A DNA stretch of 64,000 nt from contig NC_080426.1 of assembly GCF_029873635.1 (NCBI RefSeq), positions 54,326,093 to 54,390,092 on the forward strand, read 5' to 3'. The stretch comes from Malania oleifera. Lineage: Eukaryota; Streptophyta; Magnoliopsida; Santalales; Ximeniaceae. The position numbers were made by a program, and so were the translations under genes. Below the pieces are notes generated by a model. That model was not told where the DNA came from and made no database searches. It saw nothing but the letters and a program-made list of their open reading frames with translations. This document shows positions 1 through 11,489 of this stretch, in pieces (within the stretch, counting starts at the first letter, position 1; every line of letters starts with the position of its first letter).

Positions 1-1555
1 GACCGAACCACCTGGGAGTCAACATTTTGACCTCCCGATCGACCGACCACTTTTGTACTCCAAATACCTGGTCAACCGAAGGGTCTTGGGAGAATTCTCA
101 GCGGTCTGGTCGACCGAGCCTTTTAGTTCAAAAGTCCCCTAGTCGACCGAACCTTGAAAGTTTGGGAAATTTCCCTCTCCAGTTGACCGAGCCTTTCAGT
201 TCAAAAGTCCCCTGGTCGACCGAGCCAGTTGAGTTCTAGTCGACCGAACCATTTCTGGTCGACCGGACCTCTCGAGTTGCTCCCATTTTTTTTACTGCGG
301 TTAATAATTTTAAACAAGGTTAAATGGATTTAAATGTCATTAAACTTTTTCAGTAATCCCTAATAGGTCCCCAACAGTCAAAATTTTCAGTATATCTATA
401 TATACTCTTTCATTTGGTTTATTACGCATCGATTAGCAAAAAGATTAAGAAAATCTCTCTCAAGCAAAAATACTTTCTTTTTGATTCTCATTTGCTCACA
501 CTCTTCCAAATACACTCTAGCTTACATCCAATACTCGTAAAATCATTTGTAAGTATTCTCGAGTGCTTAGATAGGAAGGTTCACTCTCTCTTGGTTGTGA
601 GATTGATATAATTTTATTGAGAGCTGAACCAAAAGGACTCTTAGGGTACTTAGCCAATAAGTTCATCCTAAGAATACTTTACTAGGTCTTCTGAGATTGC
701 ATATTTGTTGCAATATCTTAAGAAGCCCATTTTTGCTTTTGGTTGCGAAATATTTTCAAAATCATTTACAAATATCTATTGCTCTTTATTTTGAAAATCA
801 TTTGAGGAGATATTTGTGTTTAAGGTGAAACATCTTTGTTGCAATATTTATTCACTCAAATATTCTTGCTGAAAACAAAGATCCTATATATTCTATTAAT
901 TGATATTCTTGAGGCTTATCTGATACTCTGTGTGAACACATTTGATTATAATACCTTGAGATACACAGATTGCTTGTTAGACACTCTCATGTACTTACTA
1001 TACTGATAGAAAATATAGTTGAGAGTTGAAATATTTAGACCACACAGAGCTTACATTTTAAATCATCTGTGGTGTTTGTGTTTGTACGCATTTGTGGTAC
1101 AAATCTGCTTTATGTGAAAGCACCAATATATTGTACCGTTTGATTGTATATCTGAGAGATTCCAAGCGTGGCCTGAGGGGGCGGTAATCTAGTCCGGTAA
1201 GGATTGGTGAAGGTTGAGGTCAGCCCTGTGGTAATTTGACCTGGTTTGTACAGGTGCCGCTCTACCCGTTTAAGTGAGCAAGTTATTGTGATAATCCTTG
1301 TGCTGGTTAGCCAAGGCAGGGACGTAGGCAGTTAGCCGAATCTCGATAACATATCTACATGTCATCCCTTCTTTACTGCTTTCTGGTGCTTGTATGATTG
1401 TTTAAACTGCTTTATTTAATTTCTGGTATAGTTACATTATTTGTACTAGATTGACCATAGGCTTGTGAACATACTGCTGTTAGGAGGAATACCTAGGAGA
1501 TAAATTTTAAAAATACCAATTCACCCCCCCTCTTGGGATCACGGTAAAGTTAACA
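1..1555 (+). repeat. SIRE-type Copia LTR, left end cut by the window
   Basis: The 3' portion of a Copia LTR of the same superfamily as the others here. It holds an array of gtcgaccga motifs (about 31-270), a TATATATA box (397-404), the conserved leader element gacgtaggc...ccgaatctcg (1318-1346), and the family end (poly-C tract, cttgggatcacgg) finishing in AACA at 1555. What follows is minus-strand sequence of element F rather than a primer site, so this is a solo LTR or the 3' LTR of an element inserted in F. Its target duplication cannot be checked because the left end is outside the window. Confidence 0.8.
31..404 (+). promoter_or_regulatory. U3 palindromic motif array and TATA box of the 1-1555 LTR
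   Basis: At least eight copies of a motif built on ggtcgaccgaRcc (near 38, 72, 105, 131, 183, 211, 239 and 256), many holding the palindrome GGTCGACC. About 130 bp after the last copy is TATATATA at 397-404, in the usual setting of these LTRs (taataggtccccaac upstream). Confidence 0.6.
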
Positions 1556-2919
1556 TATTGTATAAGTGTAAATATCATGTGAAGCTATTATCATTCTTAG
1601 TTATCATTAGCAATCATGCTTTTAAATTTATTATGCTATGCTCATGCTAAATTTGCTAAATTTTCTCCCCCTTTTTATATCAACAAAAGGATAGAACGAA
1701 AGAAATAATATGCAAAAGTACCAAGGACCCAAAATAAAATTTCACATTTAGATTGCAATAACAAGGTCCATAAGCCAGCATATATTTCAATCATAACATG
1801 GTCATCCATCATTCAGCATGGAAAAGAAATAAAACATAATCCAACATTAGCATTTGAACTAAGATGGTCAAAAAAGACAAATAAAAGAACTAAGCACAAC
1901 GAAATAGCAATGTCAAACATTTCAACTCAACTTAGTGTTTGGTTTCAGATTATTCTTTTGCATATGAATACCCAAAAATTCATATGCCTTGCCAAATCTC
2001 AGTACTTTCTAAGTTAAGCCTTGTATAATCCAAGCTTTTTTTATTTGTAGCCAACAATGCCATTCTTGTATTCATTTATTTCAATATGACAATCATCAAT
2101 AAGCTCATAAACTCTTCTTTAAGATTTTCAATTTCAACTCATTCAATATCCTTATATTAATTTTGATTAAGTGACTTTCTATATATTAAACAAGGAGAAT
2201 TTTCTTTTCAGTATTTGTGAGCTCTTCAGATTTTCTAAGTAGCAGCTTCTGAAATGATCATGGAGTGAAGGCTTTTAATAATAATTTCAGAAAACTTCTT
2301 AGTTGAACTTTTCTTCTTTGAATTAGCCATATGTTGTGAGTATTTCAAAAACAATCTCTCCTGTACTTAAAGAGTATCTTGTTGATTCATTTAATTTGCT
2401 AAATTTCAAATTCTTCACTTTTAAGCATCTTGCAGTTTTTAATTAATCAACTATGTTTCTTTTTATGTGACCGTTTAAATATCAATTTTGTGTAATGAAC
2501 AACATATGCTATGCCTTTAATTTTAACAATAAGCATTCAAAAATCATCATTCCATTAAGTTTTTCACTGTTGTATAAGGGAAGTGATTTATCTTTGGTTA
2601 TGTTTTCTCATCCCGTTAGTTATAGTTGAATCATTTACCATGATTTGCATCGTCACATTTCCAATAGATTCCTTATTTGACTCAACCTTTTAGGGTCTCT
2701 TTTATCGTAGACATCTCAATTTGTAGTTTACACATTATCTACTATCAGAGCACACTTATAGTCATCTCTTTATTTTAGGATTTGCAACCTTAAACCATGT
2801 AGGTTATGGAGGCATTACCATCCATGTTCATTTCAGTACACATTTAGCTTTCTTTATTCCTAAATGAGGAATGACTAATCCTAATATCTATGGAGTCCTT
2901 AGTTTGAGAACTAGGCTTT
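1556..2919 (-). mobile_element. 3' part of Copia element F: decayed downstream ORF and 3' UTR
   Basis: Read on the minus strand this follows the gag remnant of F. No protease, integrase or RT motif can be found, so most of pol has been deleted. Around 2250-2330 the minus strand gives a short reading beginning MANSKKKSSTKKFSEIII, followed by several stops; I could not assign it. At about 1664-1685 the minus strand has aaaaagggggagaaaatttag, matching the first g-rich tract of the element A 3' UTR near 25095. The 3' LTR of F must lie left of the window. Confidence 0.5.
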
Positions 2920-3406
2920 TCATCTAGGTACCCAAACTTTCTTGGGTCTAGATGGTTTAACAATAGATGTTTCTTTTACTTTCCAAACTTGTCGAACTTT
3001 TACATCATTTCTCTTTAATGGACATTCAAACTTAATGTGTCCTTTCTTCTTACATAGAAAGCATGTGGTGTGAGTGTAAGCATTTGAGGAGGTGCTTGCA
3101 TAATCTTTAGAGGCTTTTGCAAAGTACCCCATGTAGAGGTTCTTTTTCCTTGTATTCTCAACTCCACTTCTTTATCTAAAGACATTCTTTGTGATCCAAC
3201 CATTTTATCAAGATTTTATTTTCCTCTAGTAAAATTGTAGATGATTTTGGTTTGATCCTCAATTTTTCTCTTAAGATCACAGATTTTTGAGTTTTGTATA
3301 TTTTACCCTTTATTTGTAGCATTACTGGATCTTGAGATATTTTTTTGATTTTTTTTTTTAGTTCAAATATATACAAATCTTTCTCATTATTCATAGGAGA
3401 TTTGGA
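2920..3406 (-). pseudogene. gag C-terminal fragment of element F (second zinc knuckle)
   Basis: Minus-strand Gag remnant, the last of three pieces of one gag gene (36622-37875, then 5493-5604, then this). It starts with a lysine-rich segment (LYIFELKKKIKK) that continues the coiled coil, and after a stop and a frame change reaches an intact CCHC knuckle, C-FL-C-KKKG-H-IKFE-C, near 3018-3060. It ends in PKKVWVPR, the usual Gag-Pol boundary of this lineage (compare IWVPKTNT in element B). Gag packages element RNA into virus-like particles; this copy is broken. Confidence 0.8.
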
Positions 3407-3414
3407 TCATAGAA

Positions 3415-5492
3415 TGTTGACCGTATAGGTCACGCCCAGTTTTGATAATGACAAATACTCATGTATTTAATGAATATCTAGTTCTTGTGCAGGTCTATAT
3501 TAGCATATATATTGATGGCACGTGAAAGCTTAAAGATTGAAGACCAATTCATGTTTTTCAGTTGTAATATATATATTCAGTGGTGAAATTGGTCTGTAAT
3601 AGTAATTAGGATATTTGGTTTTTAATAAGCACACACAACACATGCATGATTTATTATGTAAGCTCAAACCAAATACGAACCAAAAATGACCTTAGAATGA
3701 CCTTAGGACACACATTTACACCTATGTTTGTTAGGCACTTGAATAAGGTTTGTATGTTTCAAGACTGGACCGAAATGCACACATTGTGCACTTTCGGTCG
3801 ACCGGCCAAGGCAGTTCATTCTTCCCCGGTCAACCAAAACAGGCTTGGGTGAACAGTTGACCAAGGCCCTGGTCGACCGAATCAGATAGTTTAAAAAGCC
3901 TCGGTAGATCGAAACCCCCTAGGTCAACAATTTGACCATCTAGTCGACTGAGCCATTTTTGTACTCCAACTACCTAGTCGACCGAGGGTACTCGGGAAAA
4001 ATCCCAACAGTCTAGTCTACCAAACCAGCCAGTTCAAAATGGCCCGGTCGACTGAACCTTGGAGAAATGGGAAATCGCCCACTTTCGGTCGCCGAGCCTT
4101 CAGTTCAAAAACATCCTGATCGACCAAACCATATGAGATCTAGTCAACCGAAACCTTTCTGATCGACCGGACCTCTCGGGTTACCCCTCATTTTTTACCG
4201 CAATTAAAACTTTTAAACAGGGTTAAAACATTTGAAAGATCATTAAACTTTTCTAATAATTCCTAATAGGTCCCCAACGGTCAAAAATCATGGGGTGTCT
4301 ATATATACCCCTTCATTTGGGAAAATTAAGGAGTTGATTAGTTAAAACAAAAATACAAATTTCTCTCTCAACCAAAATATTTCCTACTGCTCATACTCTT
4401 CCAAATCCACTCAAACTTACCTTCTTCACTTCTTCGTATCATTTGTAAGTGTATTTAGTGTTTTTATTTAGAGGTTTACTTTCTCATTCCGTGAGTGCTT
4501 GATTCGATTTTTACGAGAGCATAACCTAAGTATTCTTAGGAGGCTTTTCTAATAAGCCTACCCTAAGAAGATTTGTGTTGAACTTCTGAGTATTGTATTT
4601 TCATTGCAATTTCTCGAGAAGTTTGTATTTGTTTTTGGCTTGCAAAAATATTTTCAAACTTACTCAAATATCTTGTCATATTGACATTTTTGTGGAAAGA
4701 TATTTGTGTTTGATATACTAATCTTTGTGACAATATTATTCAAGTTTATATCATTTGCTAAATACAAAAATTGCTTAACTTTTGCAAACCAAGCATATAC
4801 ACTAGTTGAAGTGATTGACATATTCAACTATTTGAAATATTTGAAACCTGCATAATATCTTTGTTTGAGCATATTGATTGAGAACATATTGAAATACAAA
4901 GATTTCTTGTTGACACTCTCATGTACGCTTTACACTCATAGAAAATACCTTTGAGAGTTGAACTATCTAGACCACACTAAGCTTACATTTTAAATTATCT
5001 GTGGTGTTTGTGATTGAGCGCATTTGGGTACAAATCTGCTTTACGTGAAAGAAATTTTATATTGTACCATTTGGTTGTATATCTGAGTGATTTCAGGTGT
5101 GGTCTAAGGGGACGGTAATCCAGTCCGGTAAGGATTGGTGTAAAGGTTGAGGTCAGCCCTGTGCTAATTGACCTGGTTTGTATAGGTGCCGCTCCACCCG
5201 TTTAAATAAGCATGTTATTGTGATAATCATTGTGCTAGTTAGCCAAGGTGGGGACGTAGGCAGTTGGCCAAACCTCGATAACATATCTGCCTGTCTCCCC
5301 CTCTCTTTACTGCTTTCTAGTGCTTGTGTGATTGATTAAACTGTTTTATTTAATTTCTGGTATATTTATATCATTTGCACTAGATTAACCATAGGGTTGT
5401 GAACATACTGCTGTTAGGAGGAATACCTAAGGGTTAAATTTCAAAAATACCAATTCACCCCCCCCCCTATTGGGATCACGGTGAAGCTAACA
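3415..5492 (+). mobile_element. Solo LTR of a SIRE-type Copia element
   Basis: A complete 2078-bp LTR, tgttgaccg...gaagctaaca, alone between two halves of the minus-strand gag of F, so it is a solo LTR left by LTR-LTR recombination. It has the gtcgaccga array (about 3790-4180), TATATATA at 4300-4307, the leader element at 5249-5277 and the poly-C/ttgggatcacgg end. The flanks are tcatagaa (3407-3414) and tcatagat (5493-5500): a direct repeat of 7 of 8 bases, where Copia normally makes 5 bp. Confidence 0.85.
3785..4307 (+). promoter_or_regulatory. U3 palindromic motif array and TATA box of the 3415-5492 solo LTR
   Basis: Repeated, partly decayed copies of ggtcgaccgaa (for example near 3796, 3870, 3976, 4047 and 4159), some in the CpG-decayed form gtcaaccgaa or gatcgaccaaacc. 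TATATATA lies at 4300-4307. Confidence 0.6.
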
Positions 5493-5609
5493 TCATAGAT
5501 CTTCCAATTCTTTTATCAACTTTTCATTCTTACTTTCTAATCTCTTGATTTGTGAATCTTTTTCCCTTTTAGCAAGATTTTTATATTCTAATTCTTTCAT
5601 TACAACTTC
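5493..5609 (-). pseudogene. gag coiled-coil fragment of element F
   Basis: Short middle piece of the minus-strand gag of F, trapped between the solo LTR at 3415-5492 and the start of element E. On the minus strand it is open and encodes a charged heptad-like helix (KELEYKNLAKREKDSQIKRL...KELEDL). It continues in frame from the larger gag piece ending at 36622, once the 5-bp ACTTC duplication made by E is counted only once. Confidence 0.8.
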
Positions 5610-7655
5610 TGTTGACTTTTTGAATCTGATCGCTGTTTTGATGCTGACAAAGCACATATTTATTATGTTTGTATTTAGTGATTGGACAGGTTATAATTCA
5701 ACAGACACATAAGGATACTGGCAATGGAAGCCTTGAAGGATGTAAAGACTATACACTCAGGTGCATTCCAAGATGTTAGAAGAGCGAAGAAGAAAACATA
5801 TTTCTTTTAATTTGTATATGCATTTAATTTTTATATTTTGGTCTATAATAACTGTATACATCTTGCATGATATGACTTAATGCTCAGATAGGACCATAGA
5901 TTGACCATAAGGAAACCAAAGGCCATAGTTTGACCTTAGGGCAGACTTTGGTTGACTGACATTAGATTTTTTAGGCTATATTAAAAAGCCTAGGCCGTAG
6001 ACTGACCATAGGTCCCTATGCACATAATGAATCCCTAAAAGATTAAATATCACATTTATAATTATAGAGACAAAACTTATAAGGCAAATCAGAACATAAC
6101 TTGAATTTTGAAAGGGCTTCGGGTGATCGAACTTAGAATGTTAAAATGGTTTGGGTGACCGAATGTGTAAAGAGTCAAAAAGTTGACTAAGGCCCAGGCA
6201 ACCGAACCTAATTTGAACTGATTGTCCACAATCGACTGAACGCTCGATATAACTTTTTCCACCATCTTCGGGCACCCAAATACTTAGTTCAAAAATACCC
6301 TGGGCAACCAAATTGTCATGTTTGGCAAATTGAACTGTGAATCGAGCAACCAAATTTTGAGCGTTTGGAAAACCACCTTAGCTTAGCCACTCGAACCTTT
6401 CATCAGGCACCCGAACTTGAAAAACAACTTTTCCATTTGTTTCTATTCGGGCGACCGACCTTACGGACTGGGCGACCAAATCTCTCGGGTTGCCAAAAAT
6501 TAGCTGCGGTATTTGGGCTTAAATTTTAATTAAACTTTTTCAAAATTCCCAATAGGTCCCAAATGGCCATATTTTTTTGGGAAAAACTATAAATACCTAT
6601 TTTATATGTTTAATTAGCAACTTTGATTAGCCAACCTTTCTCTCTAATTTTATCCTAATCAAAGTTCCCTCAAAACACGTTTTTATTGCAAAACTCTTTT
6701 CTTAGGATAAATCTTTTACTCTCCAAAACTCTCTTTCATTTATTTGTAAATCATTTTTACAAGAGAGTAATTTTTATAGGCATTTTTTTTTCATTCAAGG
6801 TATTAACTTTCTCATTTCCTTTTCACTTTGAAAATCATTTTGGGAGTTTTCTTTGGTATTTCTCCATATATTTCTATGGTAAATATTATGTTCGAGAAAT
6901 ACATTTTTGCTTTGATTTGCACATTGAATATCAAATGTTAGCATTTTTTTTTTTGTGCAAGATCATTTTTAGAAAAGTACTCTTACTCTACTAAGCATAA
7001 CTCATATCATATTAGAGTGCATGTTATAAAGCTTTCATATAGTACATATCAACTTAGTTGTAGAAGCATTTTCATATGTACAAAAATATTTTTAATGTAC
7101 CGATTGGGTTTAGCCCAGAAATGTACTAGGGAGTGTCAGCCCCGTAAGTGAGACCGGATCGGTTCAGCCCAAAAATTGAACTGGGGAGTATCAGCCCCGT
7201 AAGTGAGACAAGTTGGGCTCAGTATTATAATTAAGTTAGGGAATGTTCGCCGTAGAAGGAAATTGTAAACAGTTTATGCTCCACCTGCAATTGAGTAAAT
7301 TTAGAGGAATCCTTGGGTGTATAGCTAAGGTGAGGACGTAGGCTGGTTTGGCCAAACCTCAATAACAAATATCGCGTGTCTCTCTCTCTTCTTATCTTAT
7401 TTAAATTTCTGCACTTAAATTTCTATATGTGTACACTTGTTCATTTACTGTTACAATTATTTTCATGCACACACTTAAATTAAATGAGGTAAGTCTGCAC
7501 ACATGTATGCTTGCACTCATGGTTTAATTATTTTACATACACGTATGTATTATGAATGAGATATGATTTGTGGTGAATCGGCAAAATTTTTTAATTAGTC
7601 GAAAAGTTTTTAAAACCCAATTCACCCCCCTCTTGGGATCACACCAAAGTCAACA
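5610..7655 (+). repeat. 5' LTR of element E
   Basis: LTR of 2046 bp from tgttgacttttt to ccaaagtcaaca. It contains the gcgaccgaac array (about 6115-6480), TATAAATA at 6588-6595, three repeats of a cagcccgtaagtgagac-type unit (about 7100-7215), the leader element gaggacgtaggc...ccaaacctc at 7332-7360, and the cccccctcttgggatcac end. Confidence 0.85.
6110..6595 (+). promoter_or_regulatory. U3 motif array and TATA box, 5' LTR of E
   Basis: Array of gggcgaccgaac-type motifs, many decayed at CpG (gggtgatcgaac near 6120, gggtgaccgaat near 6153, aggcaaccgaacc near 6197, gggcgaccgacc near 6448). TATAAATA is at 6588-6595. Confidence 0.6.
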
Positions 7656-7672
7656 ATTGGTATTAGGGGCTC
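7656..7672 (+). other. Degenerate primer-binding site of element E
   Basis: Directly after the 5' LTR is attggtattaggggctc. Against the usual tRNA-iMet site TGGTATCAGAGC it carries at least two substitutions, so priming would be impaired. Confidence 0.65.
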
Positions 7673-9275
7673 ATTGCAAAAAGCTTAACTGCTTTTGCTA
7701 AAGATCGCAACGACTCACTTTCGAGGTATCCCTGTTTTCAAGGTTAGTGCCTTGCAAATCCTCCACTAGTATTATTGCGTAAATTTTATAGTTTGAAGTT
7801 TAAAAATGCTTTTTTAAAGTCAAATGATTGGTGGATTTGGAAAGTGTTTGTAAAAAGAAATCATATCCCATAAAAAAATGATTTTAAAATGCATAGTTTC
7901 CCAATATTTGAAAATGATTTGTGCATGACCTGTTTATATTTTTCTAAGTTCTAAGGATTTTGGGAAGCATTAGAAGTTTTAAAAATCAAGAGAGAAAAAA
8001 CATCACTCCGAGCTCAAACGATTAAGGACAAATACATAAAGGTATATCTATCCTCCTTCTAATTTATTGAATGATTCATGTTATAATTCACATGATATAT
8101 TTTGTATTAGATTTTTTTTTGTGAATTATATGATAATTCTGTGATTATAACATGCCATCTTATGAGGTGCACTTAAGAAGAAAATTTTGCTGATACTCAT
8201 AAGATTTTAGGATAAAATAAATAAGGGGTAATTATGATTAAATGCTTAAATAGTGTTTTATGCTTAAAGGTTTAGATTTTAGAATACACTATTATTATAC
8301 TAAAATTATTAGAAAAGCAAGCCAATATGAAAAAGTTTAATTGACAATGTCCAATCTATTCACTTAACTTATATATATTATTATGTTGATTGGTTACAAA
8401 ATGAATATATTGGCTATTGCATGCTGAAATTTGAAAATCCCCTTCCGATGGACAATGACTTTTAATTGGTGATATAATGTTATGTATTTTAATATAAATA
8501 ATTTTAAATATAGCATATTTTGTCCATCATGATAAGATTTGTGGTTTAGGGAATTCATCATTATACTATATCATAACCCTAAACTCAAAATGAAGTTAAA
8601 ATGCTTTCATAGCTCATCCCCATATTTGAAAATATTAGTTATGCCAAATATTATTGATTGAATATAAAATTCTTTGGCTGCATAATCAATGGGGAGCATA
8701 TGAGCTGAATGTGGATATCCATTCTTTGCTTAAAGTATAATCATATTTGACGGATGGATAATATGTTTGAAATGATCTGTTACTGAAATGCATGTTTGGA
8801 CTAAATGCCTCATGCATGGCTGATGCAGTGATGTGAATGGCATGCTGGTAGTAGATATAGGTTCTCACATGCTCAAATTGATTCATTATGAATTGCCTGC
8901 TTGAATCTATTACGTTTTTAGTACATGAATTTTTGGGAAATGTCCTATTTAAAGACGGCATGCTGCTGAAATTTCGTTAGACTTTTCCGACATTGCAAAG
9001 ATCACAAAACATGCACTAAAATAATAATAATAATAATATAATGCATGCTAAAATAATTTTTGAAAGGATGAGTGAAACATAAAATATTTATTTTCATCCT
9101 TAGTTGAAAATGCATGCACAAGAACATATAGGGAAAGACTTAATATGATAAAATATTAAGTGCCTAAACTAGTCATATGATAAAATGCCTTAATAGAAAA
9201 CTAGTATAGTTCTGTTAAAAGGAGTGCCTATACTGTCTAGTTTATTTAGTGAAATTAATTTTTTGAATAGTATAA
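7673..9275 (+). mobile_element. Non-coding internal region of E, left part
   Basis: About 1.6 kb of AT-rich sequence with stops in every frame and no gag motif. Its last third (about 8640-9270) resembles the 3' UTR of related elements (gctgctgaaatttcgttag, atgcatgctaaaat). It contains an AAT microsatellite near 9022-9040. The small open frames in it look accidental. Confidence 0.55.
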
Positions 9276-9280
9276 GCAAC

Positions 9281-10680
9281 TGTTGACCTTATAGGTCACA
9301 CTCGATTTTGATAATGAAAAATACTCAGGTATTTGACAATTGTCAAGTGTTTGTGCACGTTTAAATGAACATCCCAAGGAAAGACACTTGAAGCAATTAG
9401 AAGACCCTGAAGATCTCTCTTATTTGTAATTGTAAATTGAATATTTGTAATATGGGTCTGTAATAGAAACTTATGATGTGTTCTTTATTTACCTAACCTG
9501 CACATCATGCATATTGGATATATGGTAATGTCAATAAGGTCATAGTAAGACTCTAGGTCCCAACACTCACACACATAGCATATAATATATAGGAGTGGTG
9601 AAATTGTGCTTGAATTGAACATTTTTAAGCAACTTGAGAGTGCTCAGATGACCGAACCCCTGGAGTTCAAAACTCCTTGGGTGCCCGACTATTGATAAGT
9701 CAATAGGTTGACCAAGCTCTCGAGCAACCAATCCATAAATGCGCACATCATCCACGGGCGGCTGAACCCCTCAAAAGAGACAGTTCACCAACTCAAGTGA
9801 CCGATTATTTTAGTTCAAAAAGAACAACGAGCAATTGAACACTTGAGTTCGGGCCACCGACAGAAGGACCAGGCACCCGAAGTCATGAACAAAGGCTACT
9901 CACTTTGATTCATGCTTCGAAGCATAATACGCGCAACCAAACTACTTTGAATGCCTTTTATTACTGAGTCTGGTTGGGCGACCGAACTTAGGTTCAGCCA
10001 CCCGAATCTCAGCCGGTTAAAATTATTTTAACCGCGGTAAAATAGGGTTAATTCAGATTAAATGCATTTTAATCATTTGGGACTTTTTTAATAATTCCCA
10101 TCATGTCCCAACCGGTTATACTTTTACCCCTGGCTATAAATATGAGTTCATTTGCAAGATTAGCATAATATTAGCGAATAGATTAGCCAAAATATCCTCT
10201 CTTTTAAAAATACATATTTTGGCAAAATACTCTCAAATCTCCGTTCATTTGATATCTTTTGAGATTGTGTGAACATTTATAAAGTGCTTAAGATTGCTAT
10301 AACTTGCTAGAAACTTCCATTTGAGTGATTGAACATCACTGAGCTTGCACTATATCCATGTTATTGATGTGTATGTGATGTGCGTATTTGGGTACATATC
10401 AGCTTTACGTGAAAGCACTATTTATGTACCATCTGTTTTAGAGAATACTGTTGTATTTCCAAGTGTGGCTTGAAGGGGTGGTAATCCAGCCTAGTAAGGA
10501 TTGATTGTAAAGGTTGAGGTCAACCATGTGCTAATTGACCTGGTTTGTATAGGTGTCGCTCCACCTGCTTAAGTGAGCAATTATAGTGGTAATTCTTGTA
10601 CTTGTTAGCCAAGGCGGGGACGTAGGAAATTGGCAAAACCTCGATAACATTTTTACGTATCACTCTTACTTTACTGCAAC
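9281..10680 (+). repeat. 5' LTR of element D, 3'-truncated
   Basis: Begins tgttgaccttataggtcac and matches the 3' LTR of D at 27660. It has the motif array, TATAAATA at 10135-10142 and the leader element at 10615-10643, then stops near 10680 in ttactttactg where the intact copy runs on for about 200 bp. The next bases are Gag zinc-knuckle coding sequence, so one deletion removed the LTR end, primer site and the first part of gag. Confidence 0.8.
9640..10142 (+). promoter_or_regulatory. U3 motif array and TATA box, 5' LTR of D
   Basis: Copies of the gcgaccgaac motif, mostly decayed, in both orientations (cagatgaccgaacccc near 9645, gggcgaccgaact near 9974, cagccacccgaat near 9993). TATAAATA is at 10135-10142. 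Confidence 0.6.
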
Positions 10681-11141
10681 AAGGTTAGGCACATCAAACC
10701 AGATTGCCCACTACTCAAAAAGGAGGCTAAGAAAAAGAAGAAAACCATGAAGGCTGGGACATCATGGGAAAAAAACACAGCAGTAGCGACTCAGAATCAG
10801 ATTACAGCGACTCAAAGGTCACTAATCTGTGCTTGATGGCACACGAGGATAAGGTATCGTCTTCTAGTTCATTATCTTTATATTATTCATATGATGATCG
10901 AGATTCTGACTGCATGCCTACATTTAAAGAATTACAATTTGAATATATTCATGTATCTAAACTGTTAGGTAAAATGACTGCAGAAACTGATGAATTGAAA
11001 AAGAAATGTGAAAATTGGTCAAAATTATTTAATATTGCAAAAACCTCTCATGCCTCTATTTTAAAAGAAAAAGATGGTGCTATTGTTGAGCTTGAGAGGA
11101 AATTGGAGAATAGCTCCAAAATTATTTTAAAATTCACTTAG
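10681..11141 (+). pseudogene. Truncated gag of element D
   Basis: Remnant starting inside the first zinc knuckle (GHIKPDCPLLKK-like, with the first two cysteines lost at the deletion junction), then a lysine-rich stretch, a serine/acidic stretch (SSSDSESDYSDSK) and a helical charged segment (TDELKKKCENWSKL) resembling the coiled-coil part of Gag in A and F. The frame stops at 11139-11141. The N-terminal Gag domain is missing. It cannot form particles. Confidence 0.75.
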
Positions 11142-11489
11142 GGAAAATGCAATTTTGAAAAACTACTTGATGCCCAAAGAAACTCCTTAAGTAAAGAGGG
11201 TCTTGGTTTTAATGGTATTGAAAATGTTGGATGACCTGATATTTATTTAGGACATTTTACATATGAGTCAAAGTCTTATGTCCCTCCTAAAGATCCTAAG
11301 TGTAGATTACAATGTTCTAAACTCAAAAAAAATTGGTCATATTCAATTTGATTGTCCACTTAAGAATAAGCATGCTAAAATTTGGAAAGTATGAGTAGTT
11401 TAGGAAGATCTGACCACTAACCCCCATGGACCCAACACAATTTGGGGACCAGCATCGATTACTTAGTGTATTTTGAAGGTATGGCTAAG

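Noticed and set aside
1-280. Short repeats suggestive of a CRISPR-like array
   Set aside because: Motifs are degenerate, irregularly spaced and in both orientations, within an LTR of a plant element.
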